In this document: piece after piece, positions 47,724-59,562 of the stretch
How the letters are laid out: each line of letters opens with the position of its first letter
Numbering within the stretch: position 1 is the stretch's first letter
NCBI GenBank assembly: GCA_023627715.1
Contig: JAMAHW010000073.1
Span: 124,001-188,000 of the forward strand
Length of the DNA stretch: 64,000 bases
From: Periconia sp. R9002
Taxonomy: Eukaryota > Ascomycota > Dothideomycetes > Pleosporales > Periconiaceae
Direction of reading: 5' to 3'
Notes under the pieces: model-generated
Told to the model about the DNA's origin: nothing
The model's database searches: none
What the model saw: the letters and a program-made list of their open reading frames with translations, nothing else
Made by a program: the position numbers and the translations under genes

Positions 47724-50060
47724 TCACAAATGCGGTACATTCAAGCTAGCCAAGGCGAGATTGGCGATGCTGAACAGACCCTCGCCGAGAATGAGGCCAG
47801 AGGCGAGGACGATGATGGGGGTTTCGCTCTGGCCTTTCCAGCGGCGCCACCAGAGGCTGATGAGGCCGCCGATGGTGCGGGCGAGGGTGAAGGAGGGGGT
47901 GTTGTACATGCCTTTGTTTTCGATGTTAGTTATGGGAAATGGGTAGAAGGTGTATGTAGAAAGAGTGGGATATTATAAGGGAAACGGGAATAGGGAAGGA
48001 AAAGACTCACCAACAGCGACCGCGATCCCACCCGGAATGAAATCAACCCACCACCCACCCAACCCACTCCTCTTCCTCGCCGTGCCCCAAACCCTCATCG
48101 CCGTCCCGACGGCGAAAATAACCGCCGCCCCCGCAGCCCACTCCTTAACCATCGGCGGCAACCCCTTCCCCGTGACCAACCTCGCCGTAAAAATCCACAC
48201 ATACCCCGTCGGAACCTCAAACAACCCGCCCGGAATCGTATACACACGGGTGTAGAGTTTATACACGCCAGCCGAAAGCACAGCACCGACGGCGCTCCCA
48301 ATGAGCTGGCCCCAGAACTGCGCGTTGGGGGCGGCGCCGAGGAGGTGTCCGCACTTGAGATCCTGGAGGAGATCGCCGGCTTGGAGGGCGGCACTCTCGG
48401 AGATGGCGCCCGCGAGGAGGTTGATGATGACTGCGTTTTTGGCGCCGGGGCCGGTGGTCGGCGTCACGAGGGCGAAGACGAGCTGGGTGAGTTTGCTGAT
48501 GCCTGAGACGGGGTTGAGGTCTGTTTCGCCGAGGGCGCGGACGCCCATTATGGCGAGGAGGAGGGAGAGGATTAGGGCGAGGATTGTGTGGGAGAGGGGG
48601 ATGAGGTGTGGGAAGGAGATGTGGACGCCTAGGATGCAGAGGGCGAGGGAGATGATGAGGCCGAGGATTGTGGTGCGCGGGGAGATTTGGTGTTCGGGTG
48701 GGGCGTCGGGCTCGTTGTCTGAGTCGAGGTGTTGTTTTATGGCCGTGATGGGGTTTGTGGGTGTGGTCCTGTCGGTGTTGCTGTCGAGGCGCGTGTAGGT
48801 GGCGTCGCGGGTGATGTTTAGAGTTAAGAGTTCTTTCCATGTGTGGGATTTAACGATGTCTCTGACGGTTGGGTAGTAGAACTTTGCAATGGCGAGGAGA
48901 GGGCGTAAGACGAGCCAGCCTAGACTGACGAGAGAGTCTGCAAGCATGACGGCGAGAGATACCCATACGATCCATCCCTTGGAACCGTCTGTCCAGTCTG
49001 AAACGTCACCAGGAGCCCAGCCTTTGTGTTTGGCCAACGGCGAGAGGACTCCCCAGCCGATTATGGCTCCCAAGAGCATGTGCAGTGTAGTAGCTGGTCC
49101 CATGATTATGCCTTGGCCGACGTAAGCTGGGGATGGGTTTAGCGTCCATAGCCATTTTGTAGCCAGGGGAAGACCAAAGATGGGTATGTCGTGAAGTTGA
49201 GGGATGAAGTACGAGACGATAGTGTAGAGTGCAGATCCAGCGAAAGCAATGATGAGAAGTCGTATTCTCGCTTTCCAGTCACCGTCGTCTTCGTCGGGCA
49301 TCTCTCTCTCCCCTTCGACATCTGCTCTCCCTTCACTTGAACGCGGAGGATATTCAGCCGATGGGGAGTTCGGGGTCGCCAGTAGCACCTGTTCTTCTGG
49401 GGTTCCTTCTTCGGTAATATTACCTGATTGCTTGATCACTTGTTTCGATTTTTCGTCTCCATGTAGTACTTGGATCATCAGTGCTGTCGCCGTCCCACTT
49501 GGGAATTTGAGCTTCTCCCTGATGATGACTTCTCGGCGCAGTGGTACGGCGAAGACTACCCCAAAAAAGCAGATTCCCAGGGACCAAATGATCAGCCTCG
49601 GAAGACTAATATCCAAAGGTCCATTCTCCTCGGGCTTCAAAAGATAGTTCAAGGCGGGAATCACTCCGACGAACCCGCATCCCAGAGGCATGGTCCCCAC
49701 GCTGCCGGCAACGGACTGAACGAGAACATTTTCCACTGGAGTGAACGGAAACTTGAGAACGCGAGAGATGGTTTTGAAGAAAGCAAAACCGATCAGAGCT
49801 GACGGCATGGCCATTCCAGAGACCCATCCCGTCTGTAAGCCAAAGTACATGTTGGAGAAACAGATAACGACTCCGATCGCGAGACCAACTAGCACACCTC
49901 GGAGCGTGAAGTTTTGAGGCTCCGAAGCTCGGTCGGCCAAGTATTTGCGGTTCGTGGATCTTTGCGACGCATTCCGGTTAAGTGGTGATCTTTCAGTGTT
50001 CTGTTGGTTGCGGTTCCCGCCGCCTATCTCTTCATTGTCTTGACCTCTGTCTGGAGCCAT
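47724..50060 (-). CDS. OPT-family oligopeptide or metal-chelate transporter
   Basis: A multi-pass membrane transporter of the oligopeptide transporter superfamily, probably of the YGL114W/YSL-like branch rather than the Isp4/Opt1 branch. Exons 50060-48011 and 47911-47724 give 745 residues. The N-terminal 50 residues are hydrophilic. Family blocks include NMYFGLQTGWVSGMAMPSA, PFTPVENVLVQSVAGSVGTMP, EKLKFPSGTATA, NPSPAYVGQGIIMGP and, in the C-terminal half, AGAISESAALQAGDLLQDLK. Roughly a dozen or more membrane segments can be seen. The splice junction rejoins AVAVGMYNTPSFTLAR, a conserved C-terminal block. The substrate is not determined by the sequence; peptides or siderophore-like chelates are typical. 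The first in-frame ATG is at 50060. The gene is divergent from gpi8 across 325 bp. Confidence 0.9.
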
Positions 50061-50385
50061 TTCGGTCAACTCTATGGTAGGATGCGGTGTAATGATGAAA
50101 GTTTATATTATGAAGCCTTCATGAGTATTAGGGTTAGCTATGCAATGATTTTGCCGCCAGACCAGGCAAAACCATAGATGTTGTTCAGATGTCATGAGTG
50201 GGAGCAGATAGAGTGCTAGTGAATGACGGAAGAATGGCGCTTGCTCATTGGTGGGGATTCGCATTTGTCAGCCGTTATCGCCAACGTCTATCGTAGAGTG
50301 GAACGCCTCCTTTCCGGTGGTACATCTACAATTTTCACCAGTATTACCCACCTTCCGACTCTACGACCTTCCACCAGATAGCACG
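50061..50385. promoter_or_regulatory. Divergent promoter between the OPT and gpi8 genes
   Basis: Head-to-head genes share 325 bp, so the core promoters of both must lie here. The gpi8 side is C/T-rich near the start codon. No recognisable TATA box or operator was identified. Confidence 0.45.
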
Positions 50386-51558
50386 ATGAAGTTCTCTTCA
50401 GTGTTGCTACCACTACTAGCTGCGCCGCTTGCGGCCGCTGAGCATACTTCGAATTGGGCTGTTCTCGTAGGCACATCGCGGTTCTGGTTCAACTACCGTC
50501 ACCTTGCAAATGTTCTGTCGCTGTACCGCACTGTAAAGCGTCTCGGCATTCCGGACTCACAAATCATCATGATGCTACCGGACGACATGGCCTGCAACCC
50601 GCGCAATTCTTTCCCCGGTACCGTATACAACAACGCCGACCGCGCGCTCGATCTATACGGAGACAACATCGAGGTGGACTACCGAGGATACGAAGTCACA
50701 GTGGAAAACTTCATTAGATTGATGACGGATAGAGTTCCAGAGAACATGCCTCGGTCGAAACGATTGATGACGGACGAGCGAAGCAATATCTTGGTGTACA
50801 TGACAGGACATGGAGGCAATGAGTTTCTGAAGTTTCAAGACGCAGAAGAAATCTCCGCGTACGACTTGGCCGACGCATTCAGCCAAATGTGGGAGAAGAA
50901 GCGATACCACGAGCTCCTCTTTATGATTGACACCTGCCAAGCCAACACCATGTACTCCAAGTTCTACTCCCCCAACATCATAGCAACCGGCTCTTCAGAG
51001 ATCGATCAATCTTCGTATTCGCATCACGCAGACAGTGATGTCGGTGTCGCTGTTATTGACCGCTACACGTATTACAATCTCGAGTTCCTCGAAAACAAGG
51101 TCCGCGACCCAACCTCAGAACTCACCCTTGGCGAATTGTTCGACAGTTACGATGAGGAGTTGATTCACTCTCGTCCAGGCTTCCGCTATGATCTGTTTAA
51201 CGGTGGCGCAGAGGCTGCGAGGTCAAGACGTATTGTAGATTTCTTTGGCAACGTACAAAATGTTGAGGTCGACGGTGGCGCGAAGAGGAATGAGACACAA
51301 TGGCGAGAGGAACTGGAGGCTATAGAGAAGATGATTGAAGAAGCGAAGAGGAGGCATAACGAATCATTGAATGCGCGCCCACAGGCCCTAAATGTCATGG
51401 AAGAAGTCCAACATTCCGAGCGCCAGCACACTATCCAAAGAGAAGGAGCTGTCAGGATGGACGAAGAGTTGAGCTGGAAAAAACAAGTCATTGGGGGCGC
51501 TGCTCTGCTAGGATGCGCGGGCATCTGGGCGGCGAGTTCATGGTTGGAGTCTCTCTAA
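50386..51558 (+). CDS. gpi8: GPI-anchor transamidase catalytic subunit Gpi8 (PIG-K)
   Basis: The catalytic subunit of the ER GPI transamidase, a C13 (legumain-like) cysteine protease that cleaves GPI signals and transfers the anchor. A single exon gives 390 residues. The signal peptide covers about residues 1-18. Conserved blocks are NWAVLVGTSRFWFNYRH, LPDDMACNPRN and the catalytic pair His142 in YMTGHGGNEF and Cys184 in FMIDTCQANT, followed by GSSEIDQSSYSHH. The C-terminus has a charged linker and one membrane segment near residues 365-385. The frame is open upstream to 50248, but only this ATG gives the signal peptide, so I chose it. It would act on products such as the GH76 protein in this window. 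Confidence 0.95.
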   Translation: MKFSSVLLPLLAAPLAAAEHTSNWAVLVGTSRFWFNYRHLANVLSLYRTVKRLGIPDSQIIMMLPDDMACNPRNSFPGTVYNNADRALDLYGDNIEVDYRGYEVTVENFIRLMTDRVPENMPRSKRLMTDERSNILVYMTGHGGNEFLKFQDAEEISAYDLADAFSQMWEKKRYHELLFMIDTCQANTMYSKFYSPNIIATGSSEIDQSSYSHHADSDVGVAVIDRYTYYNLEFLENKVRDPTSELTLGELFDSYDEELIHSRPGFRYDLFNGGAEAARSRRIVDFFGNVQNVEVDGGAKRNETQWREELEAIEKMIEEAKRRHNESLNARPQALNVMEEVQHSERQHTIQREGAVRMDEELSWKKQVIGGAALLGCAGIWAASSWLESL

Positions 51559-52628
51559 GTCAACCGATACACTCTCTAGATCTTTCGACACTGTACCATT
51601 ATTTTTATCACGTTCATAGCGAGGCGCTTCATACCTTTTTCTGGAATAGATTAATACCCACACAATGGTTTTGGTCGTTTGTCACGGCAGGTCTACCACA
51701 TAGCGTGCTCAGCTCAGCAACACGCTTTCGGTTATGCATGCCACCTATGCATCGCGTTCTACCAACGATCCTAATCTGTCTACATCTTCCTCGGCAAACT
51801 TCTTAATTGGCTTGCACAAGTAGTGTGCTCAACCCCGTCACGGCAACATGGGGGTAATCTGGAGATGGCATCCAGGGTCAATCTGAACCCTCAAGTATGC
51901 CGTAGGAACATAATGGAAGACATTTCTGAAACGGGCTCGAACAAGCGCTTCCACAAGATAGGTAAATGCCCTTGAGTAGTAGATGGCCATATTATCTGTT
52001 CGGGCGGACAACGCTCGAGGGGGCTGAGTTCAATTGTTTCCGGGTAACTGCACCCGCATCGATCGGATTGCACGATGTATATTAAACTCCAAGACTCTTA
52101 GAACCTTTGGAGACACCTTGGCTGCCGGAAACGAACGGCATGATGCTGTTTAGATATCTGGATGATCTACGCCGGGGTTCTTAAATTTGCATACAGATCT
52201 CGATTCGACTATTGGTGGGTTGGCACAATCCGTTTCAATCACCTGTTTCAAGCACCGCGGCTGAGCATTACATGTGGTTGGCTGTACTGGTAAACGAGAA
52301 GATGTGTATAGTCCTATGTTATGTTCAATGATTCTAGAGCGCTTCTCTTAGTGAGAACGCTGCATAAGACATACAAGATGCTCTCTGAGAGATCCCACGC
52401 CTAGATGCTAAGCCTCTAGTCTGCGGGCTGATGCAATCTTCCGCCCCCAAGTATACATCCTTCATTCAAAGCACAAATGATATATATCGCAGGTAGAGCT
52501 GGGGGAAAATGCCTAGACGTCGCTGTCGCGGGCTGGTCTGATTCTACCCTCACACTCCTTTCACACCACACTCTTTCATTTTTCCTTTCTTGTACAGTCC
52601 ATTCGTTCATTCTTTTGTTGCGCCCAAG
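51559..52628. promoter_or_regulatory. Upstream region of the cellobiose dehydrogenase gene
   Basis: About 1.1 kb with no gene. A TATATAT element is at 52491-52497, followed by a C/T-rich tract up to the start codon, consistent with a TATA-driven promoter. Confidence 0.45.
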
Positions 52629-55337
52629 ATGGCAGCACATTACATTCTTTCCACTCTGGCCTTCGGGCTGAGCTTGACCGGCTCGCAAGCTCAATCAACG
52701 GCTGTGCCATACACTGACGAAGCTACCGGCATCACTTTCTCCCAGATCACGGAAGAAAATGGGATGACGTATGGTTTTGCCCTGCCACAGAAGGGCAATG
52801 ACTTTATTGGGAGAATTGAGGCCCCTGTTGCCCCCGGATGGGCTGGGGTTTCGACGTCGTCGGGCATGACCAGTGGTCTGCTCATTGTTGCTTGGCCGCA
52901 TGGCGACAATGTCGTTGCGTCTTTGAGAAAAGCTGTAAGTATATCCCGAGCATTGGAGTTTTTAGGTTCTATCAAGACATAGAATGGGCTGTTCTTTTGT
53001 TTGTCCTGCTTTCGGATCCTTTACGAAACAACAACTGTTAGCTCAGAGAAATAAACTGCTAACGTGATATAGGACGACTATGCCTCCCCTCCAGTCTATA
53101 CTGGTATCTCGTCTCTCAAAACCATCTCCCTCGGAACTAAGGTCAACTCTACGGCCTTCACCTACACTTTCCTTTGCCAGAACTGCGCCAACATCGAAGG
53201 CCTCTCATTCGGAGACGAATCAGAGACCGTGCCAATTGGATGGGCAATGTCCAACAAGGCTGTTGTGACCCCAGGAAGCCCGTCTAGCGCCACAAGCTCC
53301 CACGTTGGAGCGGGCGGGCAAGGTATCACAGCCATCAACATGGCCGAAGCTCGCTCTGATAATTTTGATAAATGGGCTGCCTTTGCTTCCAACTCTACCG
53401 CGCCTCCTCCCCCGAGTGGCGGCGGTGGGAACTCCACAGCACCTCCAGTCTTCAATGGCACCGTTCCCGTCTCCAACACGACGTACGACTACATTGTAGT
53501 CGGTGGCGGACCTTCTGGTCTTATCACGGCACAAAGACTCGTGGAAACGGGCAAGTCTGTGCTGCTTCTCGAGCGCGGCAAGGCTTCGTACTATGCTTCA
53601 GGAGGTGACCTGACTGTTCCATGGAATGACACTCTCACCATCTACGAAGCTCCCTACTTCTACAACTACCTCGCCAGCTTCCCAGGAAACGATGCGTACT
53701 GTGACGATACCCCAGCTATGGCTGGTTGCATTCTTGGAGGCGGCACAGCCATCAATGGCCTCGCCTTCATCCGACCTCCCAGTTTCGACTTCGGCAGCAA
53801 ATGGCCCGTAGGCTGGCGATGGTCGGACGTGAAAGCCTCTGCTGAGCGTCACTATGCTCGCAACCCAGGAACCACGCACCCCTCAGCCGACAACAAGTTC
53901 TACGATTACGCCGTCTACGACGTCCTCTCCAAGAACCTCGCAGCAGCTGGCTGGAACTATGCCGACTCCAACAAGTCTCCAGACGACAAGGAGAAGTGCT
54001 ACGGACAAGCCGCCATCAACGTCCTCAACGGGCGGCGCGCTGGCCCAGTGGGGACTTACCTCCCCTTGATGCAGGGCAAGCCCAACTTCAAACTCCTCCT
54101 CGAAACCATGGTGCTCCGAGCCGTCCGCACAAACTCCACCATCACCGGCGTCGAAACCCAAGACAAATCCGGAAAACGCACCATCTACAACATCTCCCCC
54201 AACGGCAAAGTCATCCTCGCCGCAGGCGCCATGTCCACCCCACGCATCCTCTTCCGCTCAGGCATCGGCCCCAAATCGCAAATCGCTACCGTAAAAACCG
54301 GCACCGTCCCTATCACGCTCCCGGACGAAACAGCATGGATCGACTCCCCCGTCGGCACCCTGGTGCGCGACCACACCAACCTCGCGCTCCAATTCAACGT
54401 CACCTCGGACATGACCATCCTCGATTCAAACGCATACCTCCACCCCTCCCAAACCGACATCGACCTGTACTCACAACACGCGTCCGGACCGCTAACCTCA
54501 TCCTCCATCATGCGCCTGACTTCCTTCCGCACAATCACCACCTCAGACAACACCTCCCTAATCATACAAACCATCAACTACGCCACCCAAAACAACACCA
54601 TCAACACCGTCTTCGTCCTCACCCACAACACCACCTCAACCGGCACCCTCGGCATCACCCCCGAAGGCAACACCATCTGGACCACCTCCCCCTACCTCAA
54701 CACCCCCACCGACCGCGAAGCCCTCGCCCTCGCCATCGACGAATGGCTCGCCATGACGCGCCTCCCCAACTCGACAATCACGTACAACGGCCCCGCGAAC
54801 GCTACGGGCGAGCAGATCGTCGCGACGGCGAAAACGTCGGCGGGGACCCACATGACGGGGACGACCATCATGGGCGACGACCCGAAACTCAGCGTCGTCG
54901 ATGTAGATTGTAGGGTTTGGGGTACGTCGAATTTGTTTGTTGTGGACGCGGGGATGCATGCGGATTTGCCGACGGGGAATACGCAGGCTATTGTTGGGGT
55001 GGCGGCTGAGCATGCTGTGGGGAGGATCATTGCGTTGGGTGGGAATAACTCTACCCTACCGCCATCGGCTCCTGGGGATGGTAATGCTACGCTTCCGAGC
55101 TTGAGTACGACGAAGCCTTCGTCGTCGTCGACGGTGAGTCTTGTGCCTTCACCCACGTCTATGTCTTCTTCTTCAGTGCCCGTTGTTCCTACACCATCAC
55201 CCCCCGGAACCCCGACCGTAGTAGTCAAGGAATGGGGTCAATGCGGCGGCCAGACATATACGGGCGGTACCACGTGTGCTGAAGGCCTTGTTTGTAAGGT
55301 GTGGAATGCGTGGTATGCGCAGTGCGTACGGGGTTGA
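52629..55337 (+). CDS. Cellobiose dehydrogenase, class IIA (heme domain, FAD domain, CBM1)
   Basis: A secreted flavocytochrome that oxidises cellobiose and passes electrons to lytic polysaccharide monooxygenases. Exons 52629-52934 and 53073-55337 give 856 residues. The signal peptide covers about residues 1-21. The N-terminal cytochrome domain (about 23-205) keeps likely heme b ligands Met80 (SSGMTSG) and His179 (SSHVGAGG). A Pro/Gly/Ser linker leads to a GMC oxidoreductase domain with the FAD motif VVGGGPSGL (about 244-252), GGGTAINGLAF and an AGTHMTGT block near the active site. A Ser/Thr/Pro linker joins a C-terminal CBM1 (WGQCGGQTYTG, C...C...YAQCV), which places it in the ascomycete class IIA. 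All three modules look intact. It suggests a cellulose-degrading, plant-associated lifestyle. Confidence 0.95.
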
Positions 55338-56196
55338 ATTTTCCTCGGGGAGGGTTTTTTTTGAAAAGAAGGGAGTAAGAGGGGGAGGTGGGTTGTTTCT
55401 TTGTATATACTTTACTTTTTACCTTTTTTGGGGGTGGACTTTTTTTGGGGGGGGGTTTGCGGTGAAGGAGCTTAGATATATATAAGATTAAAAGATTCTA
55501 TACCCACACACACAGAGTACATTCGACATCCCCTCTCACTACATCCATAATTTCGAAAAAAAAAGGACAACTCAAAACCTACATAAACTCAACCCGCCCA
55601 TGTATGTTTCAAAGGGTATCACGCCGTATTTAATATATACATTTACATATATATGTATGTACGAGGTAAAGAAGTAATATGAGGTAATTACACATGTACG
55701 TACGTACGTATATCTATGGAAAGGGAGGGGGGGCTTGGGGTATGAGATGCAAAGGTACGTTACAGAAGAGAAGAGGAGCGAAGAGAGAAAGAGGTATCAT
55801 TAACAACCGCCAATAGACAGAGAGAAAAGGAAAGGCGGGGTGGTTGTAGGTAGAGAGGAGAGATAATGATGATGCTAAGGATAAAAAAAGGGGAAAAAGA
55901 GGACGAGTTCATTCCATCCATCTCCTCGCCTTTGAACAACTGAAAGGACATTGAAAAAAAAAAGAACTCCGTTTTTTTCTTTTGAAAATTTTCCCAATCG
56001 CTAATCCGAATAACAAAAAATAGAAAAAAAAACTTCCCCCGCTTTCTCGGGAGGACTGACAAGTCGTTTGTAAGATAAGAGGGGGGAGGGGGGAGGAAGG
56101 GGGCAGATATGGAAAAGACAAAACCCGCACGATTCCCCTTTTCACAGAGAAGGAAAAGGGTTACACACTCAATCCATCCGCATGATGACCCCGCCT
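55338..56196. other. Low-complexity region between convergent genes
   Basis: T/G- then A/G-rich low-complexity DNA with TATATA and GTACGTAC words. No gene is supported; open frames here are artefacts of composition. Confidence 0.6.
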
Positions 56197-58504
56197 CTAT
56201 TGGTTCTGTTCTGTAACAGTCCACCTCCTCTTAGGACCCCTCCCATGCTCGTACACGTCGTCCATGCGCGGGGGACCCCATAGCCCATTCGCCGCGGTAC
56301 CCGCGTTCTTTGGGGCCCAGAGTCCCGCACCGGCAGAACTGGGGGTGCGACGTGGCACGCTCGAGCCTTTGGCACGTAGCGGGGCGACGTTGTCCTGTGT
56401 TTCCGCGTCCTCGACCCCGTTGGTGTCTGCCTGGGAGGGCGGTGGAGTACTCGTACCATCTAATGGTGGGGGTAGAGAGGTGTTCTGGTTTTCAGGTGGG
56501 ACAGGAGCGGCACCGGTCGGTGTGGATCGAGGAGCGGATGACGATGTCGGTCTGGAATTGGGCGCGTTGTCGAAGTTGAGGAGGGGCATGTCGTCTGGTG
56601 GTGGTGTGGTCGACCCGTTGAGATCGAAACTCGGTGCGCGCGCGCCGCTCCAGAGACCCGAGCTTGCCCGCGAGCTCGTAGCACCTGCTGTGTAGCTTGA
56701 GAGAAGGCGCGTTGTGGCGCTGCCATTGCTCGAGCTCCTTCGCATGCTGCCTAGCGCGCTGTTCCAACCGCTTCGGACCGGCTCGCTGAAGTTGAATGGG
56801 GAGTCGGATTGGTTCACAGGGCTGCTGGTTGCGCTGGCTCCGTAGCCAACGCGTCTGCGATACTCGAGCGAAGGACTGGATACTACGGCTGGAGCCTGTG
56901 CCTGTGGTAGTTTGGAAGGGTCTACGCCAGCGCGGAGATGGTCGGTCGAAGCTAGGTATTTCATTTCGTACGAGTCCGACATGCCAGGATCTACAACGGA
57001 TGCTCGGCGTTGGTATATGGTCGCCGCTGGCGTCTTTGGCTCCTCTCTTCGGACAGCCATGGAAAGGGCAGCGAGCCCAACATCAATCAATACTGGCTGG
57101 TTAGAGATGGCACCGAGAAGCGCATTGCAGCCGGCTCCGTGTGTGACTAGCACCAACACTAACTCTTCATCATCTTCTGATTCTCCATCTGCATCTGCAT
57201 GGGGCACAGGCTCAGTGGCAGAATGTTTCAGCGTTTCTTTCGGGCGGTCGCTGTACGTGAAGCCGTGGATTGGATCTTTGGGAGGCATTGACCCATGCTC
57301 TTTGTACCACTGCATCATACCCGCCAGTCCCTTTCTGAACCTCTTGTGCATAGTACTCCACTCGTCGCCGTACTCGCCGCCACCGCCCCACTCCTGAGGC
57401 TCCCGCATGCTATCCCACTGAAAATCGACATCGATACATGCATCTCGAGCATGCGAAAAATACCCTCTGGGTATTGGGTCGGCGGGCGAGACTGCGTACG
57501 ACGGGACTGGCGCTTCATACAGATAACTTCGAGGTTTGTGATGCGTAGGTAGAGCGGGTGAGGAGCCGTCTCGCGATCTTGACCTTTGCCTAAGTAGTCC
57601 ACTTCCCTGATTTCGACTGTGCCCGTGACTGTTTGCCCGCTCCCTGGCTCCCGGAAGCACCTGTGCCAGACTACCAAGCGTCGGAAACGACGAGTCTTCG
57701 GTCTTGTTCCGACCGTTAACCGTCGAGGGCGCGGGTGTCTTGACCCATCCACCCGGAAAATGACCTTTGCTACTGGGCGCCGCGGCTTGCAATTCAACAT
57801 AATCTCCCCTCCGCAGCAGGTCTGCTTTGGCGCCCGCGACCATCATGGTCGAATTTGGCGGCGGTGTAATATCCTCGAAGTAGTCTGGAGACAGCCATTC
57901 GCCAAGAAATGCATCTATCCTCAACAATATTTTGTCTGGTCCAGTATGCGATCTGGAATGAGCCTCTACGCGGGGATCTGCCGCTGATGTAAACGTTCTT
58001 GACCTCTCCAACGGACTCGCGCCTAACCGTCCGTCCCGGTCCTTCGCTGGTCGTGGGATGTGGAGCTTCGTCGCGGTATTCTCCCTAGTTGTCGATTGGT
58101 ATTGTGACAAACCGGCCGCAATTGCAGTGCTCGTCTGTATACATCGTAAATAAGGACTCGAGTGTATGATTATCTTGTGCTTCTTCCTCTTGCGGCCAGC
58201 GCCATTTGTTGAGTCTGGGTGGGCGTCGTCTACGTGGTTTGCTTGCTCGTTCTCGCGTTGTTCTAGCAGGGCGGCTATGCGCAAACCAAGGGCTTTTCCT
58301 TGAGACCAGCCGCCGTAGGTCAGAGGAGGATCGTAGGGTGTGGGGGAAGTGAGGTGCCATTGCTTATCCGCCGCATCGAGTCGAGCGCCATGCCTGGTAA
58401 TTGATGAGCTCACGTAGGATGGGACAAAGGAATTGGAGGACAGATGAAGTGATGCCAAAGCATACATACCTCGCAATAATAACCACGGCGGGTCCTTTGG
58501 CCAT
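56197..58504 (-). CDS. Histidine phosphatase (phosphoglycerate mutase-like) superfamily protein
   Basis: Exons 58504-58470 and 58393-56197 give 743 residues. The intron splits the active-site motif: the tiny first exon ends one base short of Arg12, and the join gives IIARHGARL, with the phospho-accepting His13. A second histidine is in LVLVTHGAGCNALL, as expected in this superfamily, and the basic pocket may include HSSPYLRCIQTS. The N- and C-terminal halves of the phosphatase fold are separated by long Ser/Pro/Arg-rich insertions, and the last 250 residues are disordered-looking. Substrate unknown; fungal homologues are usually annotated only as phosphoglycerate mutase family proteins. The start is set by the conserved beta-strand VVIIARHG. 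Confidence 0.85.
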
Positions 58505-59562
58505 GATTATAATTGTAGAGTGAAGCAAAGGGGCCAAAGCGGGGTTGTTGTTCGTCGAAGGTAGCTGTGGTGGTGAGGGCGTAGCTGCCCCTCAAGCAGG
58601 CAAAAGACGTGGGACAAGGTCGATGCCTGATTAATTAAGCCGCGGGGGAGGTGGGCGTCTTGACAAATTTGTGTCTCTGCGGAAGGCACACAGTCCCCCG
58701 GAAGGGCAAAAGGACAAAATTGAAGGATTCCCGGCTGTGGCCGAAGGATGGAGAATTGAATGAAGCTGGTGAAGCTGCTGCAATTATTTTGTGCAGGTAG
58801 GGTAGGGGCTATGTCATGCGCGTCCGTATTTACGGAGCTCTACTCCGCAACGGGCAACGGACCAACCGAGACGGGTAGACGCGGACCTCTACCTTTTTCT
58901 TCTACCCTTGTCTAGACTTGATAGCTTTAATCTTAATTTGAAAGTGTTTTTCTATCTAGAAAATACATTACATACTTTGTCCATTGAACTTTGAAGCGTA
59001 TGATTTACCATCAATTGATCCTTTAAGAGGATCTCGGGAGAGAGAAGCTGCGGGCGTACGAATCACGTGCTTGATACACGACATCTGGGCCCTCAATGTG
59101 TATGTAGGTAGGTATGTACGGCAAACTTGGATCAACATGCACATCTTTGGTATCTACTACTGTGTCCATACAAGGAGTAATTCACCTTTCATGCAATAAT
59201 ATACCCAATACTTTTGATTTTTAATAGTTCTAGACGACTACTATGAAATCTAAATATTTACCTCCTGACCTTGCCATTTCTCCTTACGCAAGGTTTTAAT
59301 TATTTAGTAACATAAAAAGTAGCTAATACGATCGCTTTTGCGCACTCGAATATCTCTTTACATAGCACTTGTATCCTTGTTACTCTCTCTTTCTCTATGA
59401 AGCGAATTTTTGGTATAGCTCAGTGGCCCGTCTTACTGTATACCTGCTACCCCTGATAGCTAGCACTGATGTTTCAATAGACCCGCGAACACGTACAATA
59501 TACAAATTTGTCTTTTGTACGCTATAAAAGTGCATTATACCAGGAAATAATTCATAGCTAGA
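58505..59562. other. AT-rich intergenic region next to the NLR pseudogene
   Basis: No gene is supported. From about 58900 the DNA becomes AT-rich, consistent with RIP influence spreading from, or shared with, the neighbouring pseudogene. The 58505-58620 part is the promoter of the phosphatase-like gene. Confidence 0.5.

Noticed and set aside
53996..54913. A 305-codon plus-strand frame rich in His/Arg/Pro
   Set aside because: It is an alternative-frame shadow of the C-rich part of the cellobiose dehydrogenase gene.
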